From: CADCVT01 sp035940955
GTDB lineage: Bacteria; Actinomycetota; Thermoleophilia; Solirubrobacterales; Solirubrobacteraceae
Direction of reading: 5' to 3'
Length of the DNA: 46,512 bases
Assembly: GCA_035940955.1 (NCBI GenBank)
Contig: DASZEJ010000013.1
Span: forward strand, 1 to 46,512
Part shown: one piece after another, positions 1 to 8,434 of the stretch
Layout: the number at the start of each line of letters is the position of its first letter
How positions within the stretch are numbered: position 1 is the first letter of the stretch
Made by a program: the position numbers and the translations under genes
The notes under the pieces: model-generated
The model's input: only the letters and a program-made list of their open reading frames with translations
Told to the model about the DNA's origin: nothing
The model's database searches: none

Positions 1-3000
1 TTCGGCGGGATCAACACCCACGTCGTCCTCGCCTCCGACGGCCCGGTCCCGCCGCGCCCGCTCGACGACCGCGAGCGGCTGCTGCTCCGGTCGGCGCAGG
101 ACGCCGAGCTGTTCGTGTTCGCGGGGCCGTCAGCGGAGGAGGTGGGCCGGGCGGTCGCGCGGCTGCGGGAGCGGGCGGCGGGGCTGTCGCGGGCGCAGCT
201 CGCGGACGCGGCGGCGCTGCTGGCGGCGGAGGTGGCGGGGCGCGACGGCGCGCCCGTCCGCGCCGCGGTCGTCGCCTCCACTCCCGCGGAGTTCGCCGCG
301 CGGCTCGGGGCGCTCGCCGACCTGCTCGCCGACGGGGCGACGGTCGCGGTCGGGTCGCCGCCGGGTGTGTTCCTCGGGACGGGAACGGAGCGGCCGCGCG
401 TTGGGCTGCTGCTCCCGGGCCAGGCGGCGCCGTCGCACGCAACGGGTGGAGCGATGCGGCGGCGCTTCCCGGTCGTGGAGGACCTCTACGCCGCGGCCCC
501 GCCGCCCGCGGACGACACCGTCGAGACGGCGTTCGCACAGCCGGCGATCGTGCGCGCGTCGCTCGCGGCGCTGCGCGTGCTGGCCGAGCTGGGGATCGAG
601 GCGGAGGCGGCCGTCGGGCACAGCCTCGGCGAGCTGACCGCGCTCGCGTGGGCGGGGGCCGTGGACGAGGAGGCCGTGCTGCGGATCGCCACCGCGCGCG
701 GCCGGGCGATGTCCGAGCTGGGCGAGCCCGGCGGCGCGATGGCTAGCGTGGCGCTCGACCCCGACGCCGCCGCCGCGCTGGCCGAGGGGCTGCCGCTCGC
801 CGTCGCGGGCCTGAACGCGCCGGCGCAGACCGCGGTGTCCGGCCCGGCCGCGGCGATCGAGGCGCTCGTCGCCCGCGCCCGCGCCCGCGGGATCGCGGCG
901 GCGCGGCTGCGCGTGTCGCACGCGTTCCACTCGCCGGCGATGGCGCCGGCGGCCGGCGCGCTCGCCGCGGCCCTCGACGCCGAGACGATCGGGCGGCCCG
1001 TGCGCACGGTGGTCTCCACGGTCAGCGGCGCGCCGGTCGGCGACGACGACGTGCGCGAGCTGCTCCTGCGCCAGCTCACCCAGCCGGTCCGCTTCGCGGG
1101 CGCCGCGACCGCCGCGTTCGCCGACCTCGACCTGATCGTCGAGGCGGGGCCGGGCCGCATCCTCACCGGCCTCGTCGCGGGAGCGCTCCCCGTCCCCGCG
1201 GTCGCCACCGACGCCGGAGGCCCCTCGCTCGCCGGCCTGCTCGCCGCGGCGGGCGCGGCCTGGGCGCTCGGCGCACCGGTGCGCCTCGACGCGCTCTTCG
1301 CCGCCCGCTTCACCCGCCCCATCGACCTCGACCAGCCGCCGCGCCTCTTCGAGAACCCCTGCGAGCGCGCCCCCCGGCCGGATGCGGCGCCGGAGGACGC
1401 GCCCGCACACGACCCGGCGGAGGAGGAAGCGGTCCTCGCGCCGCACCCGCCCGAGCACGCCCCGGCCGTCCACGGCCCGATCGAGTCGGCCGACCCCGAC
1501 TGCCTCGCCGCCGCGCTCGAAGCGGCGTACGCGGCGCCGGCCGCGATGCCCGACGAGCCCGCGGCCCCGCGCGCCTCGGAGGGGGTCGCGGTCGAGGGGG
1601 CGGCCGGGCGCGGCGCGGCCGGAGCGGCAGAGCCGATCGCCGCGGGGCGCCGCGCGACCGAGGATGGAGCGGCAGAGCCGATCGCCGCGGCGCGCGGCGC
1701 GGCGGAGCGTGGAGCGACCGAGGGTCGAGCGGCAGAGCAGATCGCCGCGGAGCGCGGGACGGCGGAGCGTGGCGCGGACGGTGAAGCGGCCGAGCCGATC
1801 GCCGCGGAGCGCGGCGCGGCCGAGCCGGACGGCGTCCCCGCCGACCGCCTCGCCCTCGTCCGCGGCCTCGTCGCCGCGCGGGCGGAGCTTCCGCTCGACG
1901 CGATCCTTCCCGGCAGCCGGCTGCTCGACGACCTGCACCTGAACTCGATCGTGGTCAGCGAGATCGCAGTCGAGGCTTCGCGGCGGCTCGGGTTGCCTCC
2001 GCCGCCCGCACCGAGTGCGCTCGCGAACGCGACCGTCGAGGCGCTGGCCGGCGCGCTCGCCGACGGCGGCGCCGCCGCGCTCGCGGCGACGGGCGCCGAT
2101 CGCGATCCGCCCGGGGCCGGCTCGTGGACGCGCGCGTTCGCCGTCGAGCTGGTCGAGCGCCCGCTGCGCTCGTCTCCCGCGCCCGCGAACGCGACGGGGC
2201 GCTGGCACGTCGTCGCGCCCCCCGGCGATCCGCTCGGCAGAGCGCTCGGCCGGGCGCTCGCCCGCGACCGCCGCGGCGGCGTCGCGCTCTGCCTGCCGCC
2301 CGAGCCGGCGACGAGCGACCTGCCGCTCGTGCTCGACGCGGCCCGCGCCGTCCTCGGCGGGGAGCGCCCGCGCCGGCTGGTCGTCGCGCAGAGCGGCGGC
2401 GGGGGCGGCGGCTTCGCGCGGGCGCTGCACCTCGAGGCGCCGGACGTCGCGACGTGCGTGGTCGACGTCCCCGCCGCGCGGCGCGACCCGGAGCTCATCG
2501 CCGCCGAGGCGGCCGCGCACGTCTCCGGCTTCGTCGAGGCGCGCTACGACGCGGACGGCAGCCGCCGCGAGCCCGTCCTGCGCCACCTCCAGCTGCCCGC
2601 CGCAGCCGCGACGCCGTCGCTCGGCCCGCGCGACGTCCTCCTCGTCGCGGGCGGCGCGAAGGGGATCGCGGCGGAGTGCGCGCTCGCGCTGGTGCGCGGC
2701 ACGCGCGCGGCCGTCGCCTGCCTCGGCCGGACCGACCCCTCCGCCGACCCGGCGCTCGCCGCGGCGCTCGACCGCCTGGGCGCCGGCGGCAACAGGGTCA
2801 CGTACGTCCGCGCGGACGTCACCGACGCGAGCGCGGTCGCGGCGGCGGTGAGCGAGGTCGAGGCGGCGCTCGGGCCGGTCACCGCCGTGCTGCACGCCGC
2901 GGGGCGCAACGAGCCCGCGCTGGTCGGCGACCTCGACGAGCGCGAGCTCCAAGCGACGGTCGCGCCGAAGGTCGACGGCCTGCGCAACGTCCTCGCCGCC

Positions 3001-4797
3001 GTCGACGGCCCGGCGCTGCGCCTCCTCGTCACGTTCGGCTCGATCATCGCCCGCTCGGGGATGCGCGGCGACGCGCACTACGCGCTGGCGAACGAGTGGC
3101 AGACGCTGCTGACCGAGCGCTTCGCGGCCGAGCACCCGGGCTGCGCGTGCCTGGCGTTCGAGTCGTCCGTGTGGGCGTCGGTCGGCATGGGCGAGCGGCT
3201 CGGCAGCATCGAGGCGCTCGCGCGCGAGGGGATCGACGCGATCGCGCCCGACGACGGCGCGGCGCTGCTCGCCCGGCTCGTCGCGACGGTGGAGCGGCCG
3301 ATCGCCGTCGTCGCCGCCGGCCGCCTCGGGCGGATGCCGACGCTCGCCCGCGAGACCGCCGACCTGCCGCTGCGCCGCTTCCTCGAGCGCCCGCGCGTGA
3401 CCTACCCCGGGATCGAGCTGGTCGCGGACGCCGAGCTGTCCACCGACCTCGACCCCTACCTGCGCGACCACGTGCTCGACGGCGAGCCGCTCCTGCCCGC
3501 GGTCGTCGGGCTCGAGGCGATGGCGCAGGCCGTCATGGCGCTCGCCGGCAGCGACGCGCCGCCGGTCTTCGACGAGGTCCGGTTCGACCGCCCGGTGGTC
3601 GTGCCCGAGGGCGAGCGCACGACGGTCCGCGTCGCGGCGCTCGCCACGAGCGCGGCCGGCGGTCGCGTGGTGCTGCGCTCCGCCCGCACCGGGTTCCAGG
3701 TCGACCACTTCTCCGCCCGCTGGCGGCTCGGCGAGCCGCGCGGCGAAGCGCCATGCGACGTCCCGGCCGGCGGCGACGCGCGGCTCGACCCGAACGCGCT
3801 GTACGGGACGCTCCTCTTCCACGCCGGCCGCTTCCGCCGCCTGCGCGGCTACCGGGCGCTCAGCGCGACGCGCTGCCACGCCGAGATCGACGCGCGCGAC
3901 CCGGCCGGCTGGTTCGGGGCGTTCCTCCCCCAGCCGCTCGTCCTCGGCGACCCCGGCGCCCACGACGCGGCGATCCACGCGCTGCAGGCGTGCGTCCCGC
4001 ACGCGCGGGTGATCCCGGTGGCGGTCGGGTCGGCGTGGTTCGACCCGGGGGCCGCCGCGGGCGTGCGGCACGTCCACGCGGTCGAGCGCGCGCGGGGGGA
4101 CGGCGCCTTCACGTTCGACGTCGCGGTGCGCGACGGTGACGGACGGCTGGTCGAGCGCTGGGACGGGCTGGAGCTGCGCGCGGTCAGCGCGGTGACCCCC
4201 GCGGGGCCGTGGCCCGGGCCGCTGCTCGCCACGTACCTGGAGCGCCGCCTGGAGCCGCTGGACCGATCGCTTCGCGTCGCGGTCGCCGAGGACGCCGCGG
4301 CGGGCCGGCGCGAGCGCTCGGACGCCGCGATCCGGATGGCGGTCGGCGCGCCCGCGGCGATCGTGCGCCGCCCGGACGGCCGCCCCGAGACGAGCGGTGC
4401 ACCCGCCGTCTCGACCGCGCACGCCAACGGCCTGACGCTCGCGGTCGCTGGCGCGGGCCCGGTGGCGTGCGACATCGAGCCGGCGATCGCCCGGCCGCGC
4501 GAGGTGTGGCAGGACCTGCTCGGCGCGTCGCGCCTCGCGCTCAGCGACACGATCGCCGCCGACCGCGAGGAGGAGCTGGCGACCGCGGCGACGCGCGTGT
4601 GGGCGGCGGGCGAGTGCCTGCAGAAGGCGGGCGCCCCGCTCGGCGCGCCGCTGACGATCGGCGCGACGGCCGGCGACGGCTGGCTCACGCTGTCGAGCGG
4701 CGACCGGGCCGTCGCGACCTACGTCACGCGCGTGGACGGGATCGAGGAGCCGGTCGCCGTCGCCGTCCTCGCCGGAGGCGCCGATGCGCGCGTATGA
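1..4797 (+). CDS. Enediyne-type iterative polyketide synthase, 5' truncated by the window edge
   Basis: The reading frame is open from base 1, so the start lies upstream. The first codons read FGGINTHVVL, the end of a ketosynthase domain. Then come: an acyltransferase (about 385-1230) with GHSLGE at 616-633 and HAFH at 919-930, which fits malonyl-CoA; an Ala/Glu/Arg-rich repeat linker; a single ACP with DDLHLNSI, phosphopantetheine Ser at 1945; a ketoreductase (about 2630-3330) with GGAKGIAAE at 2650 and catalytic Tyr at 3079; a dehydratase with HxxxGxxxxP, His at 3469; and a C-terminal phosphopantetheinyl transferase with CDIEP at 4468 and a WAAGECLQKA motif. KS-AT-ACP-KR-DH-PPTase in one chain is diagnostic of enediyne-family PKSs, which make a polyene iteratively and charge their own ACP. 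The adjacent hot-dog thioesterase supports this. A PUFA synthase subunit is the main alternative but normally carries tandem ACPs. The AT motif LPGQAAP departs from the usual GQG. Confidence 0.9.
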   Translation, partial: FGGINTHVVLASDGPVPPRPLDDRERLLLRSAQDAELFVFAGPSAEEVGRAVARLRERAAGLSRAQLADAAALLAAEVAGRDGAPVRAAVVASTPAEFAARLGALADLLADGATVAVGSPPGVFLGTGTERPRVGLLLPGQAAPSHATGGAMRRRFPVVEDLYAAAPPPADDTVETAFAQPAIVRASLAALRVLAELGIEAEAAVGHSLGELTALAWAGAVDEEAVLRIATARGRAMSELGEPGGAMASVALDPDAAAALAEGLPLAVAGLNAPAQTAVSGPAAAIEALVARARARGIAAARLRVSHAFHSPAMAPAAGALAAALDAETIGRPVRTVVSTVSGAPVGDDDVRELLLRQLTQPVRFAGAATAAFADLDLIVEAGPGRILTGLVAGALPVPAVATDAGGPSLAGLLAAAGAAWALGAPVRLDALFAARFTRPIDLDQPPRLFENPCERAPRPDAAPEDAPAHDPAEEEAVLAPHPPEHAPAVHGPIESADPDCLAAALEAAYAAPAAMPDEPAAPRASEGVAVEGAAGRGAAGAAEPIAAGRRATEDGAAEPIAAARGAAERGATEGRAAEQIAAERGTAERGADGEAAEPIAAERGAAEPDGVPADRLALVRGLVAARAELPLDAILPGSRLLDDLHLNSIVVSEIAVEASRRLGLPPPPAPSALANATVEALAGALADGGAAALAATGADRDPPGAGSWTRAFAVELVERPLRSSPAPANATGRWHVVAPPGDPLGRALGRALARDRRGGVALCLPPEPATSDLPLVLDAARAVLGGERPRRLVVAQSGGGGGGFARALHLEAPDVATCVVDVPAARRDPELIAAEAAAHVSGFVEARYDADGSRREPVLRHLQLPAAAATPSLGPRDVLLVAGGAKGIAAECALALVRGTRAAVACLGRTDPSADPALAAALDRLGAGGNRVTYVRADVTDASAVAAAVSEVEAALGPVTAVLHAAGRNEPALVGDLDERELQATVAPKVDGLRNVLAAVDGPALRLLVTFGSIIARSGMRGDAHYALANEWQTLLTERFAAEHPGCACLAFESSVWASVGMGERLGSIEALAREGIDAIAPDDGAALLARLVATVERPIAVVAAGRLGRMPTLARETADLPLRRFLERPRVTYPGIELVADAELSTDLDPYLRDHVLDGEPLLPAVVGLEAMAQAVMALAGSDAPPVFDEVRFDRPVVVPEGERTTVRVAALATSAAGGRVVLRSARTGFQVDHFSARWRLGEPRGEAPCDVPAGGDARLDPNALYGTLLFHAGRFRRLRGYRALSATRCHAEIDARDPAGWFGAFLPQPLVLGDPGAHDAAIHALQACVPHARVIPVAVGSAWFDPGAAAGVRHVHAVERARGDGAFTFDVAVRDGDGRLVERWDGLELRAVSAVTPAGPWPGPLLATYLERRLEPLDRSLRVAVAEDAAAGRRERSDAAIRMAVGAPAAIVRRPDGRPETSGAPAVSTAHANGLTLAVAGAGPVACDIEPAIARPREVWQDLLGASRLALSDTIAADREEELATAATRVWAAGECLQKAGAPLGAPLTIGATAGDGWLTLSSGDRAVATYVTRVDGIEEPVAVAVLAGGADARV
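1624..1830. repeat. Imperfect in-frame tandem repeat in the AT-ACP linker of the PKS
   Basis: A unit beginning gcggcagagccgatcgccgc recurs at 1624, 1669, 1729 and 1786, with a partial copy at 1816. The spacings (45, 60, 57, 30) are all multiples of three, so the frame is kept. It encodes repeated AAEPIAA-type segments rich in Ala, Glu and Arg, and looks like a flexible interdomain linker that grew by slippage. Confidence 0.75.
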
Positions 4798-5224
4798 GTA
4801 CGAGCACGTCGTCACGTTCGAGGAGACGAACCTCGTCGGCAACGTCTACTTCACCCGCTACCTGAGCTGGCAGGGCCGCTGCCGGGAGCTGTTCCTGCGC
4901 GACCACGCCCCGGAGGTCGTCGCCGAGCTGGAGCGGGACCTGCGGCTCGTCACCACGCGCGTGACCTGCGACTACTTCGCCGAGCTGCGGGCGCTGGACG
5001 AGGTCGTCGTGCGCATGACGCTGCGCAGCGCGTCGCAGACGCGCGTCGCCATGGCGTTCGAGTACTTCAGGCGCACCGCGGACGGCGAGGAGCTGGTCGC
5101 GCGCGGCGAGCAGGAGGCGGCGTGCCTGCGCGCGACCGGCGACGACGTGAGCCCCACGGCGGTGCCGGCGCAGCTGCGCGGCGCGCTCGACGAGTACGCG
5201 ACCACGAACGGAGGAGCCCCCTGA
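4784..5224 (+). CDS. Enediyne-type hot-dog fold thioesterase (CalE7/SgcE10-like)
   Basis: This 146-residue protein should release the polyene from the ACP of the preceding synthase. It starts 14 bases inside the PKS gene (ATG overlapping the PKS 3' end), so the two are translationally coupled. Residues 8-40 carry the stretch VTFEETNLVGNVYF followed by YLSWQGRCRELFLRDHAP, which I recognise as the signature of enediyne thioesterases of the 4-hydroxybenzoyl-CoA thioesterase superfamily. Length matches the family (about 145-150). The pairing of this enzyme with the multidomain PKS is the strongest evidence that the left edge belongs to an enediyne or enediyne-related polyene pathway. A generic acyl-CoA thioesterase is much less likely. 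Confidence 0.9.
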   Translation: MRAYEYEHVVTFEETNLVGNVYFTRYLSWQGRCRELFLRDHAPEVVAELERDLRLVTTRVTCDYFAELRALDEVVVRMTLRSASQTRVAMAFEYFRRTADGEELVARGEQEAACLRATGDDVSPTAVPAQLRGALDEYATTNGGAP

Positions 5225-5763
5225 TGGCGCACATCGACCTGCCGCCCGGCCTGCCGGGCATCCGCGGCCTGCTGGCTTACAGTCCCGAGACCGCCAGGCC
5301 GCTCAGCGAGCTGGCCGAGGTGCTCCTGCGATCCGAGAGCACGCTGACGCCGGGCGAGCGCGAGCTCAGCGCGACCCACGTCTCGGCTCGGAACGACTGC
5401 CTGTTCTGCCGCTCCAGCCACGGCGCGGCGGCGGCCCATCACCTCGGCGGCGACGCCGACCTCGTCGCGGCCGTCCAAACCGACCCCGAGCACGCGCCGG
5501 TCTCCGACAAGCTGCGGGCGCTCCTGGCGATCGCCGGGAAGGTCGCCCGCGGCGGCAAGCACGTCACCGCCGACGACGTCGCTCGCGCCCGAGCCGAGGG
5601 AGCGACCGACAATGAGCTGCACGACGCCGTCCTCATCGCGGCGGCGTTCTGCATGTACAACCGCTACGTCGACGGCCTCGCGACGTGGGCCCCCGAGGAG
5701 CCCGAGGCGTACGCGGAGGCCGGCGAGCGGCTGGCGGTGGAGGGGTACCTGGCGGCGGCGTGA
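5224..5763 (+). CDS. AhpD/carboxymuconolactone decarboxylase-like, peroxidase-related protein
   Basis: A 179-residue protein with NDCLFCRSSH, matching the NxCxxCxxxH motif of the AhpD-like peroxidase-related group; the paired Cys and the His are the redox and proton-relay residues in that family. The rest is helical and Ala-rich, as expected for the CMD fold. The ATG overlaps the thioesterase stop by one base (ATGA) and is preceded by ggagg at 5211, so it is the third gene of the PKS operon and probably co-expressed. What an AhpD-like thiol peroxidase would do next to an enediyne-type PKS is unknown; protection against radicals or a tailoring redox step are guesses. The start is well supported. 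Confidence 0.8.
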   Translation: MAHIDLPPGLPGIRGLLAYSPETARPLSELAEVLLRSESTLTPGERELSATHVSARNDCLFCRSSHGAAAAHHLGGDADLVAAVQTDPEHAPVSDKLRALLAIAGKVARGGKHVTADDVARARAEGATDNELHDAVLIAAAFCMYNRYVDGLATWAPEEPEAYAEAGERLAVEGYLAAA

Positions 5764-5794
5764 CCTTGAGCCGCCGGCCAAGCTTGCTCAAGGT
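5763..5794. terminator. 9-bp inverted repeat after the PKS operon: terminator or operator
   Basis: accttgagc (5763-5771) and gctcaaggt (5786-5794) are perfect arms around a 14-base spacer, starting on the last base of the AhpD-like stop codon. There is no T tract. The motif aagctt occurs at 5780, 5803 and 5830, around the Fic start, so the site could equally be an operator for the winged-helix part of the Fic protein. Confidence 0.45.
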
Positions 5795-5814
5795 TAGGTG
5801 CTAAGCTTGACCAC

Positions 5815-7089
5815 ATGGCGGGCGTAGTCAAGCTTCGCTGGGCCCCCACGCCGGCGTCGGGGCTGCCGCGGAGCGACCGGCGCGGCTGCGACTACGAAGC
5901 GTACGTCCCGGACCGGCTCGCGAACCGGTCGATCCTGCTCAGCGCGGAAACCGCGGCGGAGGTCGCCGACGCCGAGCGGGCGATCCAGCGCCTCAACCGC
6001 GAGGCCAGCAGCCTGGCGGACTCGGAGGCGCTGGCGCGGCTGCTGCTGCGCGCCGAGGCCGTCGCGTCGTCGCGGATCGAGGGCCTCGAGGTCGGCGGCC
6101 GGAGGCTCCTGCGGGCGCAGCTCGCGAGCGTCCTGGGCGACGAGCCGCGCGACGTGACCGCAGTCGAGGTGCTGAACAACATCGAGGCGATGCGGTGGGC
6201 GGTCGACACCATGAGCGCCGCCGGGGCGATCTCCGTCGACCACGTCCTCGCCGTCCACGAGCGCCTGCTCCGCGGCACGTCGCTCGACCGGTACGCCGGA
6301 ACGCTCCGCGAGCAGCAGAACTGGATCGGCGGCAGCTCGTACAACCCGTGCTCGGCGGAGTTCGTCCCGCCGCCGCCCGACCGGGTGCCCGAGCTGCTCG
6401 ACGACCTCTGCGACTTCTGCAACGCCGACTCGCTGCCGCCGGTCGCCCAGGCCGCCCTCGCGCACGCGCAGTTCGAGACGATCCACCCCTTCATCGACGG
6501 CAACGGGCGCACGGGGCGCGCGCTCATCCACGTCGTGCTGCGCCGCCGCGGGCTGGCACCGACGGTCGTGCCGCCCGTCTCGCTCGTGCTGGCGACCTGG
6601 TCGCGGGACTACGTCAACGGCCTGACCGCGACCCGCTACCGCGACGACCCGTCGTCGGACGCCGCGGTGAACGGCCTGAACTCGTGGCTGGCGCTGTTCG
6701 CGGCGGCGGTCAGCCGCGCGGTCGCGGACGCGGAGGCGTACGAGGCCCGCGTCGCGGAGGTGCAGCGCGCGTGGCGAGAGCGGCTCGGGCGCGTGCGCGC
6801 CGACTCCGCGGCCGACCGGCTGATCCGCGCCCTGCCCGGCGCGCCGATCGTCACGGTGCAGAGCGCCGCGGCGCTGATCGACCGCAGCGAGCAGGCGGTC
6901 AACGAGGCGATCCCGCGACTCGTCGACGCGGGCGTGCTGAAGCAGGTGACGGCGGGCCGGCGCAACCGCGCGTTCGAGGCGGGCGACCTGGTCGACGCGT
7001 TCAACGAGCTCGAGCGCCAGCTCGCCAGCCCGGACGGCGACACCCGGTTCTCCCCGCCCGAGCGGCGGGTCCCGCGGCGGCGAAGGTAG
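5815..7089 (+). CDS. Fic-domain AMPylase-type protein with C-terminal winged helix
   Basis: A 424-residue protein. The Fic motif HPFIDGNGRTGR (residues 224-235) contains the catalytic His and the full phosphate-binding GNGRxxR loop, so the protein should transfer AMP or another nucleotidyl group to a hydroxyl side chain. Residues 85-90 read SSRIEG, fitting the (S/T)xxxE(G/N) inhibitory helix; placed N-terminal to the Fic core, this is the class II, self-inhibited arrangement. The C-terminal 70 residues (VQSAAALIDRSEQAVNEAI onward) look like a winged helix-turn-helix, as is common in Fic/DUF4172-type proteins. No separate antitoxin gene is adjacent. The ATG at 5815 has no Shine-Dalgarno sequence, so it may be leaderless. 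It is convergent with glcF. The target is not predictable. Confidence 0.88.
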   Translation: MAGVVKLRWAPTPASGLPRSDRRGCDYEAYVPDRLANRSILLSAETAAEVADAERAIQRLNREASSLADSEALARLLLRAEAVASSRIEGLEVGGRRLLRAQLASVLGDEPRDVTAVEVLNNIEAMRWAVDTMSAAGAISVDHVLAVHERLLRGTSLDRYAGTLREQQNWIGGSSYNPCSAEFVPPPPDRVPELLDDLCDFCNADSLPPVAQAALAHAQFETIHPFIDGNGRTGRALIHVVLRRRGLAPTVVPPVSLVLATWSRDYVNGLTATRYRDDPSSDAAVNGLNSWLALFAAAVSRAVADAEAYEARVAEVQRAWRERLGRVRADSAADRLIRALPGAPIVTVQSAAALIDRSEQAVNEAIPRLVDAGVLKQVTAGRRNRAFEAGDLVDAFNELERQLASPDGDTRFSPPERRVPRRRR

Positions 7090-7132
7090 AGCGCTCGCCA
7101 TACGCGGCGGTCGCGGTCGTCGGCGCGCGGCG

Positions 7133-7152
7133 GCGCGACCTGCCAGTCGCGC
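7133..7152. terminator. Hairpin between the convergent fic and glcF genes
   Basis: gcgcgac (7133-7139) and gtcgcgc (7146-7152) are perfect 7-base arms with a 6-base loop, in the 85-base gap between the two converging stop codons. It could terminate both transcripts. It has no T run, which is usual in such GC-rich DNA. Confidence 0.45.
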
Positions 7153-7174
7153 GGGGCGGCGACGCGCGCGGCGG

Positions 7175-8434
7175 TCATGGCCTCGTTCCCCGGATCGCGT
7201 GGTCCAGCAGCGTCATCGGATGGAGGACGGCGGGCCGCCGGTCGCCGGGCAGGTGGGCGGCGATCTGCAGCGCGCAGCCGGGGTTGGCCGCGGCGACGAC
7301 GTCGGCGCCCGTGGCGAGCAGGTTGGCGGCCTTCCGCGCGCCCAGCTCGGCGGCGGCGTCCGGGTGCGTGAGGTTGTAGATGCCGGCCGAGCCGCAGCAC
7401 AGCTCCCACTCGGCCGGCTCGACCAGCTCGAGCCCCGGGATGCCGCGCAGCAGCGCGCGCGGCTCGTCGCGGACGCGCTGGGCGTGCGCCAGGTGGCAGG
7501 CGTCGTGGTAGGCGACGCGCAGCGCGAGCGGGTGGCGCGGCGCCCGCGGCTCGTGCGCCGCGAGCAGCTCGTGCACGTCGCGCACCTTCGCGGCGAAGCG
7601 CTCGGCCCGCTCCGCCCACGCCGGGTCGTGGGCCAGCAGCCGGCCGTAGTCCTACATCGCCGACCCGCAGCCCGCGGCGTTGACGACGACCGCGTCGTGG
7701 CGCTCGTAGGCCGCGATCGTCCGGCGGGCCAGGTCGGCGGCGGGCTCCTCGAGCCCGCTGTGGAACTGCAGCGCGCCGCAGCAGCGCGGCCGGCGCGGCG
7801 CGTGCACCTCCCAGCCCTCGGCGGCCAGCACGCGCACGGTCGCGGCGTTCACGTCGCCGAACAGCACGCGCTGGACGCAGCCCTGCATGAACGCGACGGT
7901 GCCGCGGCGCTCGCCGCGCGCGGGCGTGCGCTGCGGCAGCCGGGCGAGCGCGGCGCGCGCGCTCACGTCCGGCGCCAGGGCGGCCGCGGCGCCGAGCCGC
8001 CCGGGCAGCCGCCGCCCGAGGCGGTCGAGCCGGAGCGCCATCAGCGGCGCGAGCGCCCGCAGCCGGCCGGGGTGCGTGAACAGCGCGAAGATCGCGCCGC
8101 GCAGCGCGCGCTGGCGCAGCGGCCGGTCGTGGTTGCGCTCGATCTGCGGGCGCGCCTGCTCGATCAGCGCGTCGTACTGCACGCCCGAGGGGCAGGCGGT
8201 CACGCACGCCATGCAGCCCAGGCACCGGTCGAGGTGCGTAACCATCGCGTCGCTGATCTCGGCGCCCTCCTCGTGCCCGGCCTTCATGAGCACGATCCGC
8301 CCGCGCGGCGAGTCCATCTCCACCTCGAACACGGCGTAGCTCGGGCACGTCGGCAGGCAGAAGCCGCAGTGGACGCAGTCGCGGATGAGGTCGAGGTCCG
8401 GAGGCTTGCGGTCGTCCCACGCGCCGGCGGTCAT
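7175..8434 (-). pseudogene. glcF: Glycolate oxidase iron-sulfur subunit GlcF, interrupted by an in-frame TAG
   Basis: The full frame would give 419 residues. The N-terminus has two [4Fe-4S] motifs (CVHCGFCLPTCP from residue 20, and CLGCMACVTACP), then two CCG-type cysteine-rich domains (RPRCCGALQFH; later HDACHLAH and CCGSAGIYN). Codon 261 (7652-7654) is TAG, in the sequence GCGSAM-stop-DYGRLL. From memory of the family a Lys is usual here, so one A-to-T change (AAG to TAG) would explain it. The frame continues intact to a TGA at 7175, so everything except this codon looks functional. As read, the last CCG domain is lost. The ATG overlaps the glcE stop (ATGA). A sequencing error, a recent mutation and readthrough are all possible. 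Confidence 0.85.

Noticed and set aside
130..4842. 1570-codon open frame on the minus strand opposite the PKS
   Set aside because: It is an antisense shadow: Arg/Asp/Gly-rich with no domain, while the plus strand reads clear PKS domains. High GC removes stop codons from other frames.
6636..7178. Minus-strand ORF starting on the glcF stop codon (MTAARVAAPRDWQV...) and running into fic
   Set aside because: The ATGA overlap is attractive and the first 30 codons look acceptable, but the rest is Ser/Arg-rich shadow of fic. At most it is a gene remnant.
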